Shown here piece after piece: positions 1-9,272 of a stretch of 64,000 nt of DNA; positions within the stretch are counted from its first letter, which is position 1, and every line of letters starts with the position of its first letter. Under the pieces are notes generated by a model. The model was given only the letters and a program-made list of their open reading frames with translations, was not told the DNA's origin and did not search any database. Origin of the DNA: Terribacillus aidingensis (lineage in GTDB: Bacteria > Bacillota > Bacilli > Bacillales > Amphibacillaceae). Where the stretch lies: assembly GCF_900215625.1 (NCBI RefSeq), contig NZ_OBEK01000002.1:604676-668675 (forward strand), in the 5' to 3' direction. The position numbers and the translations under genes were made by a program.

Positions 1-714
1 CACTGGAAACTCATACAATGACTCCCGCAGTACGCTGTATACGTCATGCTCTGTCATGCTCTCGACACTCATCGCCAGTACAGGGATATCATATTTCTCA
101 ATCAATTCCTGGCGAAGCAGCTCTGTATTTTGGTTATGAGGCGTAACAGAATTGATTACCATGATAAATGGCTTGCCGACTTCCTTTAACTCCGATACAA
201 CGCGTTCTTCCGGCTCCACGTAATCTTTACGCGGAATCTCACCGATTGAGCCATCTGTTGTCACAACAACACCAATTGTACTATGTTCTTGAATCACCTT
301 ACGAGTGCCAATTTCTGCAGCATCATGGAATGGAATCGGTTCTTCATACCATGGCGTATTAATCATTCGCGGTCCGTTTTCATCTTCGAATCCTTTTGCA
401 CCTTCGACTGTATATCCGACACAGTCTACAACACGTACGCTTACTTCCAATCCTTCATCCACTTGCAGCGACACAGCGTTATTCGGAACGAATTTAGGCT
501 CTGTTGTCATAATTGTCCGGCCGGCTGCGCTTTGAGGCAGTTCATCCTGGGCACGAGCTCTCTCCGCTTCATCCTCCATATTAGGCAGGACAACTAATTC
601 CATGAATTTCTTAATAAATGTCGATTTTCCCGTTCGGACAGCCCCTACCACCCCAAGGTAGATATCGCCGTTTGTCCGTTTCGAGATATCTTTAAAAATA
701 TCTACTCTTTCCAA
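1..714 (-). CDS. spoIVA: Stage IV sporulation protein A (SpoIVA), N-terminal 238 codons; cut by window edge
   Basis: ATPase that polymerises on the forespore surface and forms the basement layer of the spore coat. The translation opens MERVDIFKDISKRTNGDIYL and carries a Walker A motif GAVRTGKST at residues 24-32; it aligns by eye with B. subtilis SpoIVA along the whole visible length (family length about 492 residues, so roughly half is missing). The start is TTG at 714, chosen because a GGGAGGGG ribosome site lies just upstream (about 721-728) and the N-terminus matches the family. A sigma-E-like promoter lies about 50 bases upstream. Near-certain identification. Confidence 0.96.
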   Translation of the reverse strand, partial: MERVDIFKDISKRTNGDIYLGVVGAVRTGKSTFIKKFMELVVLPNMEDEAERARAQDELPQSAAGRTIMTTEPKFVPNNAVSLQVDEGLEVSVRVVDCVGYTVEGAKGFEDENGPRMINTPWYEEPIPFHDAAEIGTRKVIQEHSTIGVVVTTDGSIGEIPRKDYVEPEERVVSELKEVGKPFIMVINSVTPHNQNTELLRQELIEKYDIPVLAMSVESMTEHDVYSVLRESLYEFPV

Positions 715-770
715 AAGATCCCCTCCCGATCTAATTCGATGCATGGACAGTCTTAGCTACATACACTAGC

Positions 771-800
771 AGTTTATGATGTTGTCCTATCCAAATATGC
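771..800 (-). promoter_or_regulatory. Sigma-E-type promoter of spoIVA
   Basis: On the minus strand GCATATT (794-800) and CATAAACT (771-778) are separated by 15 bases, close to the mother-cell sigma-E pattern (ATA-type -35, CATACAnT-type -10). It sits about 57 bases before the spoIVA start, and spoIVA is a known sigma-E gene in B. subtilis. Inferred from motif only. Confidence 0.5.
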
Positions 801-916
801 TAGAAATAATGGATTCCTTGCCTGCGGGCATCAAGGGCTAATTTTTGCAGGAAAGGACGAACAGCATATTGCCCTCTGCCGATAATCTATGCGCGGAGAT
901 TGAGAATCATACCCAT

Positions 917-946
917 AAAAAAAAGAAGAAGCAGAAAGCTTCTTCT
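917..946 (-). terminator. Intrinsic terminator after spoVIF
   Basis: A perfect 9-bp stem, AGAAGAAGC (924-932) with GCTTCTTCT (938-946) and a 5-base loop, is followed on the minus strand by a run of Ts (917-924). It ends the gpsA-spoVIF transcript before spoIVA. The rest of the 715-1054 gap holds only the spoIVA promoter and nothing else I recognise. Confidence 0.8.
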
Positions 947-1054
947 CAAAAGAGACTAAATATACCTAAGGCAACCTAGAAAAATATGCTGGTGCGAGTT
1001 ATTTTATGCGTAAAGGGCGAGGGATGGTAAGTTGTTCTGCCCATTTCACGCTTC

Positions 1055-1315
1055 TTAGTTTTTGAAAAACTTACTTAGCGTGTTCATATCCGCTGGCATG
1101 TTATTTCCGACAATCGCTTTGACGATTTTATCTTCTTTTTCTTGTGTCAGCGGTTTGCCTGCCATCGCTGCCAGCTGCTTTACCAGACCGCGAACAGTTG
1201 CTTCATCTTGGAAATTCGCACTTTTAACAGAGTTTGCCACCTTATAGATATCATCAGCCTTGACATTAGATTTCTTTTGGATCTGATCGATCAAGTTTTT
1301 CTGAAAGTCCGCCAC
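1055..1315 (-). CDS. spoVIF: Stage VI sporulation protein F (SpoVIF) family
   Basis: Small 86-residue hydrophilic protein with the SpoVIF family pattern: an N-terminal FQKNLIDQIQKKSNVKADDI segment, a central NFQDEATVR block and a C-terminal MNTLSKFF ending. In B. subtilis SpoVIF is needed for coat assembly and spore resistance and works with GerE. A good AGGAGG site precedes the ATG. It lies 57 bases downstream of gpsA, where B. subtilis has yphF and yphE instead; B. subtilis spoVIF (yjcC) is elsewhere. Family call is confident; identical function is inferred. Confidence 0.82.
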   Translation of the reverse strand: MADFQKNLIDQIQKKSNVKADDIYKVANSVKSANFQDEATVRGLVKQLAAMAGKPLTQEKEDKIVKAIVGNNMPADMNTLSKFFKN

Positions 1316-1372
1316 ATTAATTCCTCCTTGCAGTTTAACTACGAAACAGTATATGCAAGAAGTGAAAAAAGG

Positions 1373-2407
1373 TTAGCGGGTATTCAATACATCTTGAAGA
1401 TCGTTCATTTCATGCTTCGGCAGTCTTGTCATCAATTGATCAACAATATCCTTTGCCTTCGCACCATGGAAAAGGACTTGGTTAATACCTTGCGTAATCG
1501 GCATATCCACACCAGCCTGCTGGGCAAGCTCGGCAACCGCTTCTGTCGTTCGCACACCTTCGACAGCCATTCCCATTTGGTCCAATGCTTCCTCCAGGGT
1601 CATTCCCTTACCAAGCATATTTCCGGTGCGCCAGTTGCGGCTGTGCACACTCGTGCACGTTACAATCAAATCTCCCATTCCGGATAATCCGATAAATGTA
1701 AGCGGATTGGCTCCGAGTTTCGTACCCAGACGTGCAATTTCTGCTAGTCCGCGTGTGATCAATGCTGCCTTTGCATTATCTCCGTATCCAAGACCATCCG
1801 AAATACCTGCGCCTAATGCGATGATATTTTTAAGAGAACCACCAAATTCTACTCCTACCATGTCGGTAATCGTATATACCCTGAAATTCTCGTTCATGAA
1901 GAGTTCTTGTATCTTCTGAGCTTCTTCCATATCAACAGAAGATGCACTAAGCGTCGTGGGCTGCCGTTTGGCAACTTCCTCAGCATGGCTTGGACCAGAC
2001 AGAACGACAACAGGACGGTGATCCACTCCCTGTAATTCCTCTTCTATCATTTCAGATACCCGCTTGCTTGTCTTGGGTTCGATTCCCTTCGTTGCGTGAG
2101 CAATAACAGCATCAGCTGGTAGATGAGCAGCAAGTTTTGCTGTCACTTCCCGTATTGCTTTTGCAGGAACGACGAAGATAACTGCCGCTGTATCGCGTAC
2201 AGCATCCTCCATCGATTCATAAACAGTAATACCTCCAGGCAGTACTATGCCCGGAAGGTATTTCTCATTCTGATGTGATACGTTCATGCTAGCAACTTGA
2301 TTAGAATTATGCGACCAGAGCCTCACGTTATGACCATTATCTGCTAAGACCATGGCAAGGGCAGTTCCCCAGCTGCCAGCTCCGAGTACTGCTATCTGTT
2401 TCGGCAT
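1373..2407 (-). CDS. gpsA: NAD(P)-dependent glycerol-3-phosphate dehydrogenase
   Basis: Reduces dihydroxyacetone phosphate to sn-glycerol-3-phosphate, the backbone for phospholipid synthesis, in the cytosol. The 344-residue product has the Rossmann motif GAGSWG at residues 9-14 and the conserved substrate-site segment FGGSLKNIIALGAGI that carries the catalytic lysine. Length equals the family norm. ATG start with a GAGGAGG site. It follows der by 19 bases, the same order as in B. subtilis, and probably shares its transcript. Confidence 0.97.
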   Translation of the reverse strand: MPKQIAVLGAGSWGTALAMVLADNGHNVRLWSHNSNQVASMNVSHQNEKYLPGIVLPGGITVYESMEDAVRDTAAVIFVVPAKAIREVTAKLAAHLPADAVIAHATKGIEPKTSKRVSEMIEEELQGVDHRPVVVLSGPSHAEEVAKRQPTTLSASSVDMEEAQKIQELFMNENFRVYTITDMVGVEFGGSLKNIIALGAGISDGLGYGDNAKAALITRGLAEIARLGTKLGANPLTFIGLSGMGDLIVTCTSVHSRNWRTGNMLGKGMTLEEALDQMGMAVEGVRTTEAVAELAQQAGVDMPITQGINQVLFHGAKAKDIVDQLMTRLPKHEMNDLQDVLNTR

Positions 2408-2426
2408 AAATATCCTCCTCTTTCGA

Positions 2427-3737
2427 TTAAGATCTCCTTCTTGGGAAAATCTTGATTGGCGTTCCTGTGAAACCGAATGCTTCTCTGATTCGATTTTCTA
2501 AGAAACGGACATAAGAGAAGTGCATTAGTTCCGGATCGTTTACGAATACAGCAAAAGCTGGCGGCTTGACGGCTACTTGCGTCGCATAAAGCACTTTCAA
2601 GCGCTGGCCTTTGTATGTCGGTGCCGGATTCATTGCCAAAGCATCCATAATGACATCATTCAGAACGTTTGTCTGAATGCGTTTCGCGTGATTCTCACTC
2701 GCTGTCAGAATAGCAGGCAAGAGTGTATGAATACGCTTTTTCGTTTTGGCAGACAAGAAAACAATTGGAGCATAGTCGAGATAAAGGAAGTGCGCTCTGA
2801 TCTCGTCTGTGAATTCCTTCATTTTCTTTTCATCTGACTCGACTGTATCCCATTTATTCACAACGATAACAATCGCTTTACCTGCATCGTGTGCATATCC
2901 TGCGATTTTTTTGTCTTGCTCAATAATGCCTTCTTCTGCATTGATTAGCACAAGGACGACGTCCGACCGCTCAATTGCCTTCAAAGCTCGCAATATGCTG
3001 TATTTCTCGGTCGTTTCATATACTTTTCCTCGTTTACGCATACCGGCTGTATCGATAATCACAAAGTCTTGGTCTTCACGTGTAAAGGTGGAGTCAACTG
3101 CATCACGGGTCGTTCCCGCCACGTCACTAACGATTACACGATCTTGATTAAGCAGCGCATTCACAAGCGATGACTTACCAACGTTCGGACGGCCAATCAA
3201 GCTGAAATGAATTGTTTCTTCATCTTCCACCATTTCAGCGCGTTCTGGGAAGTGTCCAACGACAGCATCCAGCAAATCACCAAGCCCTAAGCCGTGCGTT
3301 CCGGATATTGGAAATGGTTCCCCGAACCCTAAGCTGTAAAACTCATAAATCTGGTCGCGCATTTCTGGGTTGTCCACTTTATTAACTGCCAGTACAACTG
3401 GTTTGTTGGAACGGAAGAGAATTTTTGCTACTTCTTCATCTGCTCCTGTAATTCCTTCGCGTCCATTTACCATGAACACAATGACATCCGCTTCCTGAAT
3501 AGCAAGCTCTGCCTGTTCTCTGATTTCTACTAAGAACGGCGCATCACCAATCTCGATACCGCCTGTGTCGATTATGTTAAACGGCTGGTTCAGCCATTCC
3601 GCTTCTGTGTAGATTCTGTCACGTGTCACACCTGGGGTATCTTCTACAATTGAGATCCTTTCCCCTGCAAGACGGTTGAATATCGTTGATTTTCCTACGT
3701 TTGGTCTGCCTACGATGGCAACTACTGATTTCCTCAT
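2427..3737 (-). CDS. der: Ribosome-assembly GTPase Der (EngA)
   Basis: Essential double GTPase that helps mature the 50S ribosomal subunit. Two complete G domains are visible in 436 residues: the first P-loop GRPNVGKST at 10-18 with a DTPG switch near 33, the second GRPNVGKSS near 180 with a DTAG motif and an NKWD specificity motif, followed by the C-terminal KH-like domain ending in FPRRRS. ATG start preceded by an AAAGGA site. Full length and intact. Confidence 0.98.
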   Translation of the reverse strand: MRKSVVAIVGRPNVGKSTIFNRLAGERISIVEDTPGVTRDRIYTEAEWLNQPFNIIDTGGIEIGDAPFLVEIREQAELAIQEADVIVFMVNGREGITGADEEVAKILFRSNKPVVLAVNKVDNPEMRDQIYEFYSLGFGEPFPISGTHGLGLGDLLDAVVGHFPERAEMVEDEETIHFSLIGRPNVGKSSLVNALLNQDRVIVSDVAGTTRDAVDSTFTREDQDFVIIDTAGMRKRGKVYETTEKYSILRALKAIERSDVVLVLINAEEGIIEQDKKIAGYAHDAGKAIVIVVNKWDTVESDEKKMKEFTDEIRAHFLYLDYAPIVFLSAKTKKRIHTLLPAILTASENHAKRIQTNVLNDVIMDALAMNPAPTYKGQRLKVLYATQVAVKPPAFAVFVNDPELMHFSYVRFLENRIREAFGFTGTPIKIFPRRRS

Positions 3738-3842
3738 GAAAGGAACATCCTTTCCTACTTTCCTTTATATGCTGGTTCTCCACATGCAACCTAACTGTTT
3801 TATTCTAGCAAAAGCAACATGTGGAAACAATCTTTTTCGACA

Positions 3843-4433
3843 TCAACTGCTGCTGCCAGCTGTCCATTTCGACTTTTTTCGCAAATAATGTCTTAATTTA
3901 TAGAGAAGCTGGGCGCCAATTAGAAGCAGCATTGTCACGCCTAGGACATCCATAGCTTTGAAATTCCCTGCTTCTTGGTACAGACCATACACATCCAATA
4001 AAAACAAATAGACGACTTCTCCGACTGCGAAGCCGACACAGATAATTCCGATTTGCAAATACATATCTCTGGTCAGATAGAAAGCGAGTGCAAACAGGAG
4101 CAGCGCAAATAACAACGTTCGCGGTAAAAGCAGCGCTACTGGGTTTGTCAGTTCCCATAGAAGTAAACCAGCATAGCCGATTCCAATACAAATACTGCCG
4201 AACGTACCGCGTCCGACACGCTTGCTGGAAAAAATAAATAAATAGCCAATAACAGCCAGCAAAAATACAGTTGCAAATATACGATGACCAGCAAGGTCTA
4301 CAGAAAACCCAGAAACACAAATCGTAAGCAGAATGGCTAGAGCAAATAAAGTCCGCGCGAGTGAGTGCTGCATAAAAAAGGTCACGAGAACCCAACTGAT
4401 CCAGCATGCCCAATAAAAATAAAAGCCGTCCAT
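3843..4433 (-). CDS. YphA-like integral membrane protein
   Basis: A 196-residue protein made almost entirely of hydrophobic segments (about six membrane helices) with a short basic tail (RHYLRKKSKW). Position between der and ypfD matches B. subtilis yphA, and size is similar (about 200). I start it at ATG 4433 (MDGFYFYW) because GAAGGAGG lies 7-8 bases upstream; an earlier in-frame ATG at 4457 lacks a site. Function is unknown. The spore-associated yphB (seaA) that neighbours yphA in B. subtilis is absent here. Confidence 0.72.
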   Translation of the reverse strand: MDGFYFYWACWISWVLVTFFMQHSLARTLFALAILLTICVSGFSVDLAGHRIFATVFLLAVIGYLFIFSSKRVGRGTFGSICIGIGYAGLLLWELTNPVALLLPRTLLFALLLFALAFYLTRDMYLQIGIICVGFAVGEVVYLFLLDVYGLYQEAGNFKAMDVLGVTMLLLIGAQLLYKLRHYLRKKSKWTAGSSS

Positions 4434-4494
4434 CTTCACGCCTCCTTCTATCTGCATTATGACTAGTAAAAAGAAAAACTATACGCTAACACAC

Positions 4495-4528
4495 AAAAAA
4501 ACACGACAGCCTAGGCTGTCGTGTTTTT
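4495..4528. terminator. Bidirectional intrinsic terminator
   Basis: A perfect palindrome ACACGACAGCCT (4501-4512) with AGGCTGTCGTGT (4513-4524), flanked by A6 on the left and T5 on the right, so it can work on both strands. On the minus strand it ends ypfD just past its stop at 4532. Confidence 0.88.
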
Positions 4529-4531
4529 CAC

Positions 4532-5677
4532 TTATTGCTTGTACTTATTTAATTTATCACCGAGGATATCGCCAAGCTGGAAGCCAGAATGCTCTTCTTC
4601 CTTCTCGTATTCCTTGATGACAGCGTTGTTTTCATCTTGTTCCAATTCCTTGATGCTCAAGCTCATGCGTTTCTCAGCTTCGTTTACATCAAGCACTTTT
4701 ACTTGTACTTGCTGACCTGGCTCAAGCACTTCCTGCGGCGTACCAATATGACGGTTCGCAATTTGGGAAATGTGGACAAGCCCTTCGATGCCAGGGAACA
4801 CTTCAACGAATGCACCAAAGCTGACAAGACGCTTCACTTCGCCATCCAGAACGTCACCTGCTTTTGCACGTTCTCCGATATTTTCCCACGGACCAGCAAG
4901 TGTCTCTTTCAAGGATAAGCTGATTCGCTCGTTTTCTTTATCCACGCCAAGTACTTTTACTTTAATCTCCTGACCTTCTGTTACTACATCAGATGCTTTT
5001 TCGACATGCTCATGAGAAAGCTGGGAGATGTGTACTAAACCATCGATGCCTCCGCCAATACCGACGAATACACCAAAATCAGTTAAACGCTGTACCGTAC
5101 CGTCAATCACTTGACCTGCTTCCAGGCTATCTAGTACATCCTGTTTCTTGGAAGATTCTTCTTCTTCCACAACTGCACGGTGAGAAAGGATCACACGGTT
5201 CTGTTCGCGATCCAGCTCTACTACTTTCAGCGTAAGCGGTTTTCCTTTGTATTCGTCGAACTCTTCGACAAAGTATGTTTCCACAAGGGAAGCAGGGATG
5301 AATCCGCGCAGACCGACGTCTACAACAAGACCGCCTTTTACGACTTCTTTCACTTCTGCTTCAAAGACCTCGCCGGACTCGAATTTCGCTTCCAAATCGT
5401 CCCAAGCAAGTTCAGCAGTTACTGCTCGCTTGGAAAGAACGACTTCCTCATCGTCTACTTTTTTCACTTTTAGTGTCAACTCTTCACCTTCGCTCACTGC
5501 ATCAGCAGCATGCTCTACATGAAGACTGGATAATTCGCTGATCGGCAGGATACCTTCCACTTTGTAGCCAATGTCTACCAAAGCTTGTTTATCTTCTACT
5601 TTTACCACTTTACCGGTTACAGTATCGCCTACAGACAATTCTTTGAAATCCGTAGCTTGCTCATTCATTTCATCCAT
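4532..5677 (-). CDS. ypfD: S1-domain RNA-binding protein (ribosomal protein S1 homologue, YpfD)
   Basis: 381 residues with four tandem S1 (OB-fold) RNA-binding repeats, recognisable by the repeated pattern G-x-V-x(n)-G-x-F/L-V-(D/E)-x-G-x-(D/E)-G-(L/F)-(V/I)-(H/P)-x-S. Typical of the shorter Firmicute S1 homologues rather than six-repeat enterobacterial S1. Start is ATG 5677, eight bases after GGAGG; the TTG one codon earlier is unlikely. Function in B. subtilis is dispensable and not fully settled; mRNA binding is inferred. Confidence 0.93.
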   Translation of the reverse strand: MDEMNEQATDFKELSVGDTVTGKVVKVEDKQALVDIGYKVEGILPISELSSLHVEHAADAVSEGEELTLKVKKVDDEEVVLSKRAVTAELAWDDLEAKFESGEVFEAEVKEVVKGGLVVDVGLRGFIPASLVETYFVEEFDEYKGKPLTLKVVELDREQNRVILSHRAVVEEEESSKKQDVLDSLEAGQVIDGTVQRLTDFGVFVGIGGGIDGLVHISQLSHEHVEKASDVVTEGQEIKVKVLGVDKENERISLSLKETLAGPWENIGERAKAGDVLDGEVKRLVSFGAFVEVFPGIEGLVHISQIANRHIGTPQEVLEPGQQVQVKVLDVNEAEKRMSLSIKELEQDENNAVIKEYEKEEEHSGFQLGDILGDKLNKYKQ

Positions 5678-5785
5678 CAAAGAGACCTCCTTCAGTTTAC
5701 GAGAAAAAACTTAAGTAAAAAAACATAGAAATGTCCTTTTTTCTAACTTCTAACATTTGAGGATATTTGTCAAGCGATAGGGTCT

Positions 5786-6370
5786 CTATCCGACATGCTC
5801 ATTTATTAGAAGTTGAATCTCATCCATGATTACTTGTGACACTTCCTTGGCCGGCGCTTTTCTTTCGCGCAGCTCCTCCATGTCAATCGGCGGACCATAG
5901 ATGACCTTTAATGGCTTTACCCCTTTATAAGAGCCGATAATCGCACATGGAACAACTTTTGCTTCTGAACGCATGGCAAAAAAACCAATACCAGGGAGCG
6001 GCTCGCCAAGCTTTCCGTCCTTACTTCGTGTTCCCTCTGGAAACAGGCCCATCGTCTTGCCTTCTGCGAGTAAATCCAATCCGACTCGCAAAGCTGACCG
6101 GTCCTGCATTCCGCGCTTGACTGGGAACACATTTAAATTTTTCATAAGCCATCCAAGCGGCTTGAACTTAAACAATTCGCTTTTCCCCATGAATGCAATG
6201 TCACGCGGACAAGTGATGCCAAGGACAGGCGGATCAAAATTTGAAATATGGTTGGAACAGACGAGCACTGGACCTTCTTTCGGAACATGTTCCTTCCCAT
6301 ATACTTTGATGCGAAATACGGGATAAAGGACCGTGCTGACTACCATTTTGCCAAAGGTGTATAATGACAT
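5786..6370 (-). CDS. plsC: 1-acyl-sn-glycerol-3-phosphate acyltransferase
   Basis: Acylates lysophosphatidate to phosphatidate at the membrane. The 194-residue product has the acyltransferase signature NHISNFDPP (H-x4-D motif, near 41-46) and the phosphate-binding FPEGTRSKDG motif, with a hydrophobic N-terminus for membrane association. GGAGAG site before the ATG. It is directly downstream of cmk (12 bases), an arrangement shared by many Bacillaceae though not by B. subtilis itself. Confidence 0.92.
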   Translation of the reverse strand: MSLYTFGKMVVSTVLYPVFRIKVYGKEHVPKEGPVLVCSNHISNFDPPVLGITCPRDIAFMGKSELFKFKPLGWLMKNLNVFPVKRGMQDRSALRVGLDLLAEGKTMGLFPEGTRSKDGKLGEPLPGIGFFAMRSEAKVVPCAIIGSYKGVKPLKVIYGPPIDMEELRERKAPAKEVSQVIMDEIQLLINEHVG

Positions 6371-6382
6371 AATATTCTCTCC

Positions 6383-7063
6383 TTATCGCCCGATTGCTTC
6401 ATGTACGACAGCAAGAATCTTATCCACTACACCGTCGATTGATAAGGCCGTCGTATCAATCTCCACAGCATCTTCTGCCTTGACAAGCGGTGATGCTTCT
6501 CTTTCAGAATCAAGCTTATCCCGCAGACGAATATCCTCTTTCAGCTGTTCTAAATCAGCTTCATATCCTTTAGAAATGTTTTCTTTATAACGGCGCTCTG
6601 CCCGTTCATCAACGGAAGCAACCATAAAGATTTTGACTTCTGCGTCTGGAAGGACACGTGTGCCGATATCCCGGCCATCCATCACGATGCCATTGTTTGC
6701 AGCCAGCTTTTTCTGACGTTTAACCATTTCTTCTCGGACTAACGCGTGCTTTGCCGCGATAGATACATGGTTTGTCACTTCATTGGTGCGAATAGCTTCT
6801 GTTACATCTTTGTCATTAACGAATACTTTCTGTCCATCTTCATGCTGCATTAACACAATATCAATGCTTTGAAGCAAACTTAGCAGGGCATTCTCTGATT
6901 CCAGGTCAGCACCAGCTTCCAATGCGGTAAGCGTAAGTGCACGATACATAGCTCCAGTATCTACATAAACAAATTGCAGCTTTTTAGCAACCAGCTTGGA
7001 TACTGTACTTTTGCCTGCAGCAGCAGGTCCATCAATTGCAATAGCGATCGTTTTCGAATTCAT
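6383..7063 (-). CDS. cmk: Cytidylate kinase
   Basis: Phosphorylates CMP and dCMP. The 226-residue product begins [20 protein letters not shown] with the P-loop GPAAAGKST, and has the CMP-binding motif [15 protein letters not shown] choose ATG 7063, nine bases after AAAGGA; an upstream TTG at 7072 in the same frame is too close to that site. Full length, first gene of a cmk-plsC-ypfD cluster. Confidence 0.95.
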   Translation of the reverse strand: MNSKTIAIAIDGPAAAGKSTVSKLVAKKLQFVYVDTGAMYRALTLTALEAGADLESENALLSLLQSIDIVLMQHEDGQKVFVNDKDVTEAIRTNEVTNHVSIAAKHALVREEMVKRQKKLAANNGIVMDGRDIGTRVLPDAEVKIFMVASVDERAERRYKENISKGYEADLEQLKEDIRLRDKLDSEREASPLVKAEDAVEIDTTALSIDGVVDKILAVVHEAIGR

Positions 7064-7147
7064 TTCATTCAATCCTTTTTCTCTACATAATCATAAATTA
7101 AACCTCATAAAGCATATCATAGGTTGCCGTCTTGGTCTATTTGAAGT

Positions 7148-7822
7148 CTACCTGATCCGCAATCCTTTTTTGCGCTGTTCCCGCTGCCGTTCAAAGCAAA
7201 ATCGAATGATTGCTTGTCTGTCTCGCTCATGAATTTCAAGGAATTCAATACTCGCAGTATTCTTCCCGCTTCTCTCATTTTTGACGATACGTACAATACT
7301 CCCTGTTGCCTCAAGAAAACCAGGACCGCTTTTTTGCAGATAATACGCTATATAAAGTTTTACCTGCATTCCTTCTGTAAATGCATGCTTTTCAGGCAGC
7401 AGCAGCGAAAGACCGCCGCCGCTTATATCAACCGTTACAGAAGAGATTGGCGGGACATCTGTTTGTGCATCATACATCGCAACATCCGCGCTCGTCTGAA
7501 TGCGGACATACTGCCGTCTCTGGATTTTTGTGACGTCTTCCTGCTTTGGCATACGCAATTTTAAAGATGGTACTGTCAGTATTGCTCTGCCGATTAAGTC
7601 TGTTCTAAAAGTAAAGACACTTTCTCCTTCTGTTACATACATTGCTTTAAAGAATGTTCCAACCGGAAAAATGTCTGTCCGCTTTGTCTGCTCATTAATC
7701 GGATAGTCAATATAAATCACACCATCCTTTAATTCAATGACCTTCGCCCGATACCGAATCCATTCTTCTCTATCTGTTTCATTCATTTTTTCTAATACTA
7801 AAGTGCTACCTATCTTCAGCAA
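7148..7822 (-). CDS. motI: PilZ-domain c-di-GMP-binding flagellar brake (MotI/YpfA-like)
   Basis: 224 residues with an N-terminal YcgR-like domain and a C-terminal PilZ domain. The c-di-GMP ligands are in place: RRQYVR at 102-107 and DISGGG at 132-137. B. subtilis MotI (YpfA) binds the motor protein MotA when loaded with c-di-GMP and stops flagellar rotation. The frame has no ATG near its start; TTG at 7822 is used, about 10 bases after GGGGGAAGGGG, and an in-frame stop lies just upstream. The role is inferred from homology and from the conserved position between cmk and ypeB. Confidence 0.88.
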   Translation of the reverse strand: MLKIGSTLVLEKMNETDREEWIRYRAKVIELKDGVIYIDYPINEQTKRTDIFPVGTFFKAMYVTEGESVFTFRTDLIGRAILTVPSLKLRMPKQEDVTKIQRRQYVRIQTSADVAMYDAQTDVPPISSVTVDISGGGLSLLLPEKHAFTEGMQVKLYIAYYLQKSGPGFLEATGSIVRIVKNERSGKNTASIEFLEIHERDRQAIIRFCFERQREQRKKGLRIR

Positions 7823-7867
7823 GCGCCTTGCCCCTTCCCCCTATATCGTTCTTTCTTCCTATTATTG

Positions 7868-7907
7868 CAAAAAAAATTAAAAAGGGGAAGGCTGATTGCC
7901 ATTCCCC
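7868..7907 (-). terminator. Intrinsic terminator after ypeB
   Basis: On the minus strand GGGGAATGGC and GCCTTCCCC (7884-7907) form a stem with one bulge, followed by TTTTTAATTTTTTTT. It separates the sleB-ypeB operon from motI. Confidence 0.78.
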
Positions 7908-9257
7908 TCACGTCGTTTGCAGAAATCTTGCCTCAGTTGTCGTTTGTTTCTCAATTTCTTCTTCTTTTCCTGTATTGGCATTTACATAAATTCTGTATGT
8001 GTCGTTATTTCTCGTTCCCATAATTTCGTAAACAAGCGTTTCTTCATGTGTATCATTCTCGATTAATGCAAGATGTGTTTCTTGGACTGTAACATTTTTG
8101 TTGAGTTTCTCTGCAGCTTCTGTTTTTGTGAGCTTAGGTTTTTCCAGCTGCCGTTCATGATGATTCATGAAATAGTCTCGGGCATTAAGTCCTAAAATGT
8201 CGCCATTATCCAAAGCTACTTTGACTTGCACGATATCTGCATAAATTCGTACGTCATCCTGTACTGGGACGAAGAAGAAGATGCCGACAGAATCATATTG
8301 ACTGCTCTGGACCATTTCCATGTTGGAAAGCTTTTGTTTTTTCAGAAACGCTTCTGCCTTTTGCTGCGCATCATGAAGCCCCAGTTTAGGTTCTTCACGC
8401 TCACGCTGCATCATAAGTGTCAGAAGGTGGCCGCCTTTTTGACTAACGTCGGCATAGCCGCTTTCTCCACCTTTTTGGTAAGAAAGGCTATAAAGCGGAA
8501 CATCCGAGCCCTTGCCTGATTTACCGCCTTCGATTCCGCTAATTGTGTTGAGATTAAAGGCATTTGCAGCTATTTTTTTCGCTTGTTTCTGATTGATACG
8601 CTCACCAGTTATGCCTTCGAATTTATGCTCCTCATTCGAGGAAGGCAAAGCGCCGTTGTTGAAATTTTTCTCTTCAGAAAATCCTCCTGTTGTGTCCTCT
8701 ACTGATTGAAAGCTGCTGATAATCGTATTATCTGAATGATCATACTCGTCATCTGACAGCGCAAGCTCCACATCAGACCAATGCAGATTATTCCCCAGCA
8801 CTGTATTTTGCACATTACGCAGTTCGTCCTTAATCTGACCAGCCTGATTATGCAGCTTTTCCAGACGCTGCATTTCCTCCTCGGAGAGCGGCTCTTTTTC
8901 AAGATCGCGAACAGCTGTCTTGTACGTGAAATCACCGATATTCGTCAGAAACTTTTCTGTCTTCTCAAATGGCAGCAATGCAAGTGGCAGCTGTCCTACA
9001 TCTGTGTGCGCTTCTGAGGACAGTCGCCATATTTCTGCCAGCTGCGGTGATAGTGAATCTCTCGAGTTCATCGCCAACGTACCGCCAATTTTGTCATGCA
9101 ATGTATCTATCCGATAGGTCAGCTCATGAAATGATCGCTGATAATTATTTTCCGCCTGCATCTGAATATCGTTTTTTTCCTTGCGTTCATTCATGCCCCA
9201 GATCGCTGTTCCTGTCAGCGCCAGAGCGAGTACACCGATTAACACCCATTTATACAT
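7908..9257 (-). CDS. ypeB: Germination protein YpeB
   Basis: 449-residue spore protein needed for stable assembly of the cortex-lytic enzyme SleB. It has an N-terminal membrane anchor (about residues 4-21), a helical N-terminal region, and C-terminal PepSY-type repeats (segments such as ITGERINQKQAKKIAANAFN and LTKTEAAEKLNKNV). It lies 15 bases downstream of sleB as in other Bacillaceae. YpeB of about 450 residues is the family norm. Confidence 0.95.
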   Translation of the reverse strand: MYKWVLIGVLALALTGTAIWGMNERKEKNDIQMQAENNYQRSFHELTYRIDTLHDKIGGTLAMNSRDSLSPQLAEIWRLSSEAHTDVGQLPLALLPFEKTEKFLTNIGDFTYKTAVRDLEKEPLSEEEMQRLEKLHNQAGQIKDELRNVQNTVLGNNLHWSDVELALSDDEYDHSDNTIISSFQSVEDTTGGFSEEKNFNNGALPSSNEEHKFEGITGERINQKQAKKIAANAFNLNTISGIEGGKSGKGSDVPLYSLSYQKGGESGYADVSQKGGHLLTLMMQREREEPKLGLHDAQQKAEAFLKKQKLSNMEMVQSSQYDSVGIFFFVPVQDDVRIYADIVQVKVALDNGDILGLNARDYFMNHHERQLEKPKLTKTEAAEKLNKNVTVQETHLALIENDTHEETLVYEIMGTRNNDTYRIYVNANTGKEEEIEKQTTTEARFLQTT

Positions 9258-9272
9258 TGTTCGCTCTCCTTT

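Noticed and set aside
3779-3825. Inverted repeat TCCACATG...CATGTGGA upstream of der as a terminator
   Set aside because: The loop is about 31 bases and no T run follows on the minus strand; probably incidental or a weak regulator site.
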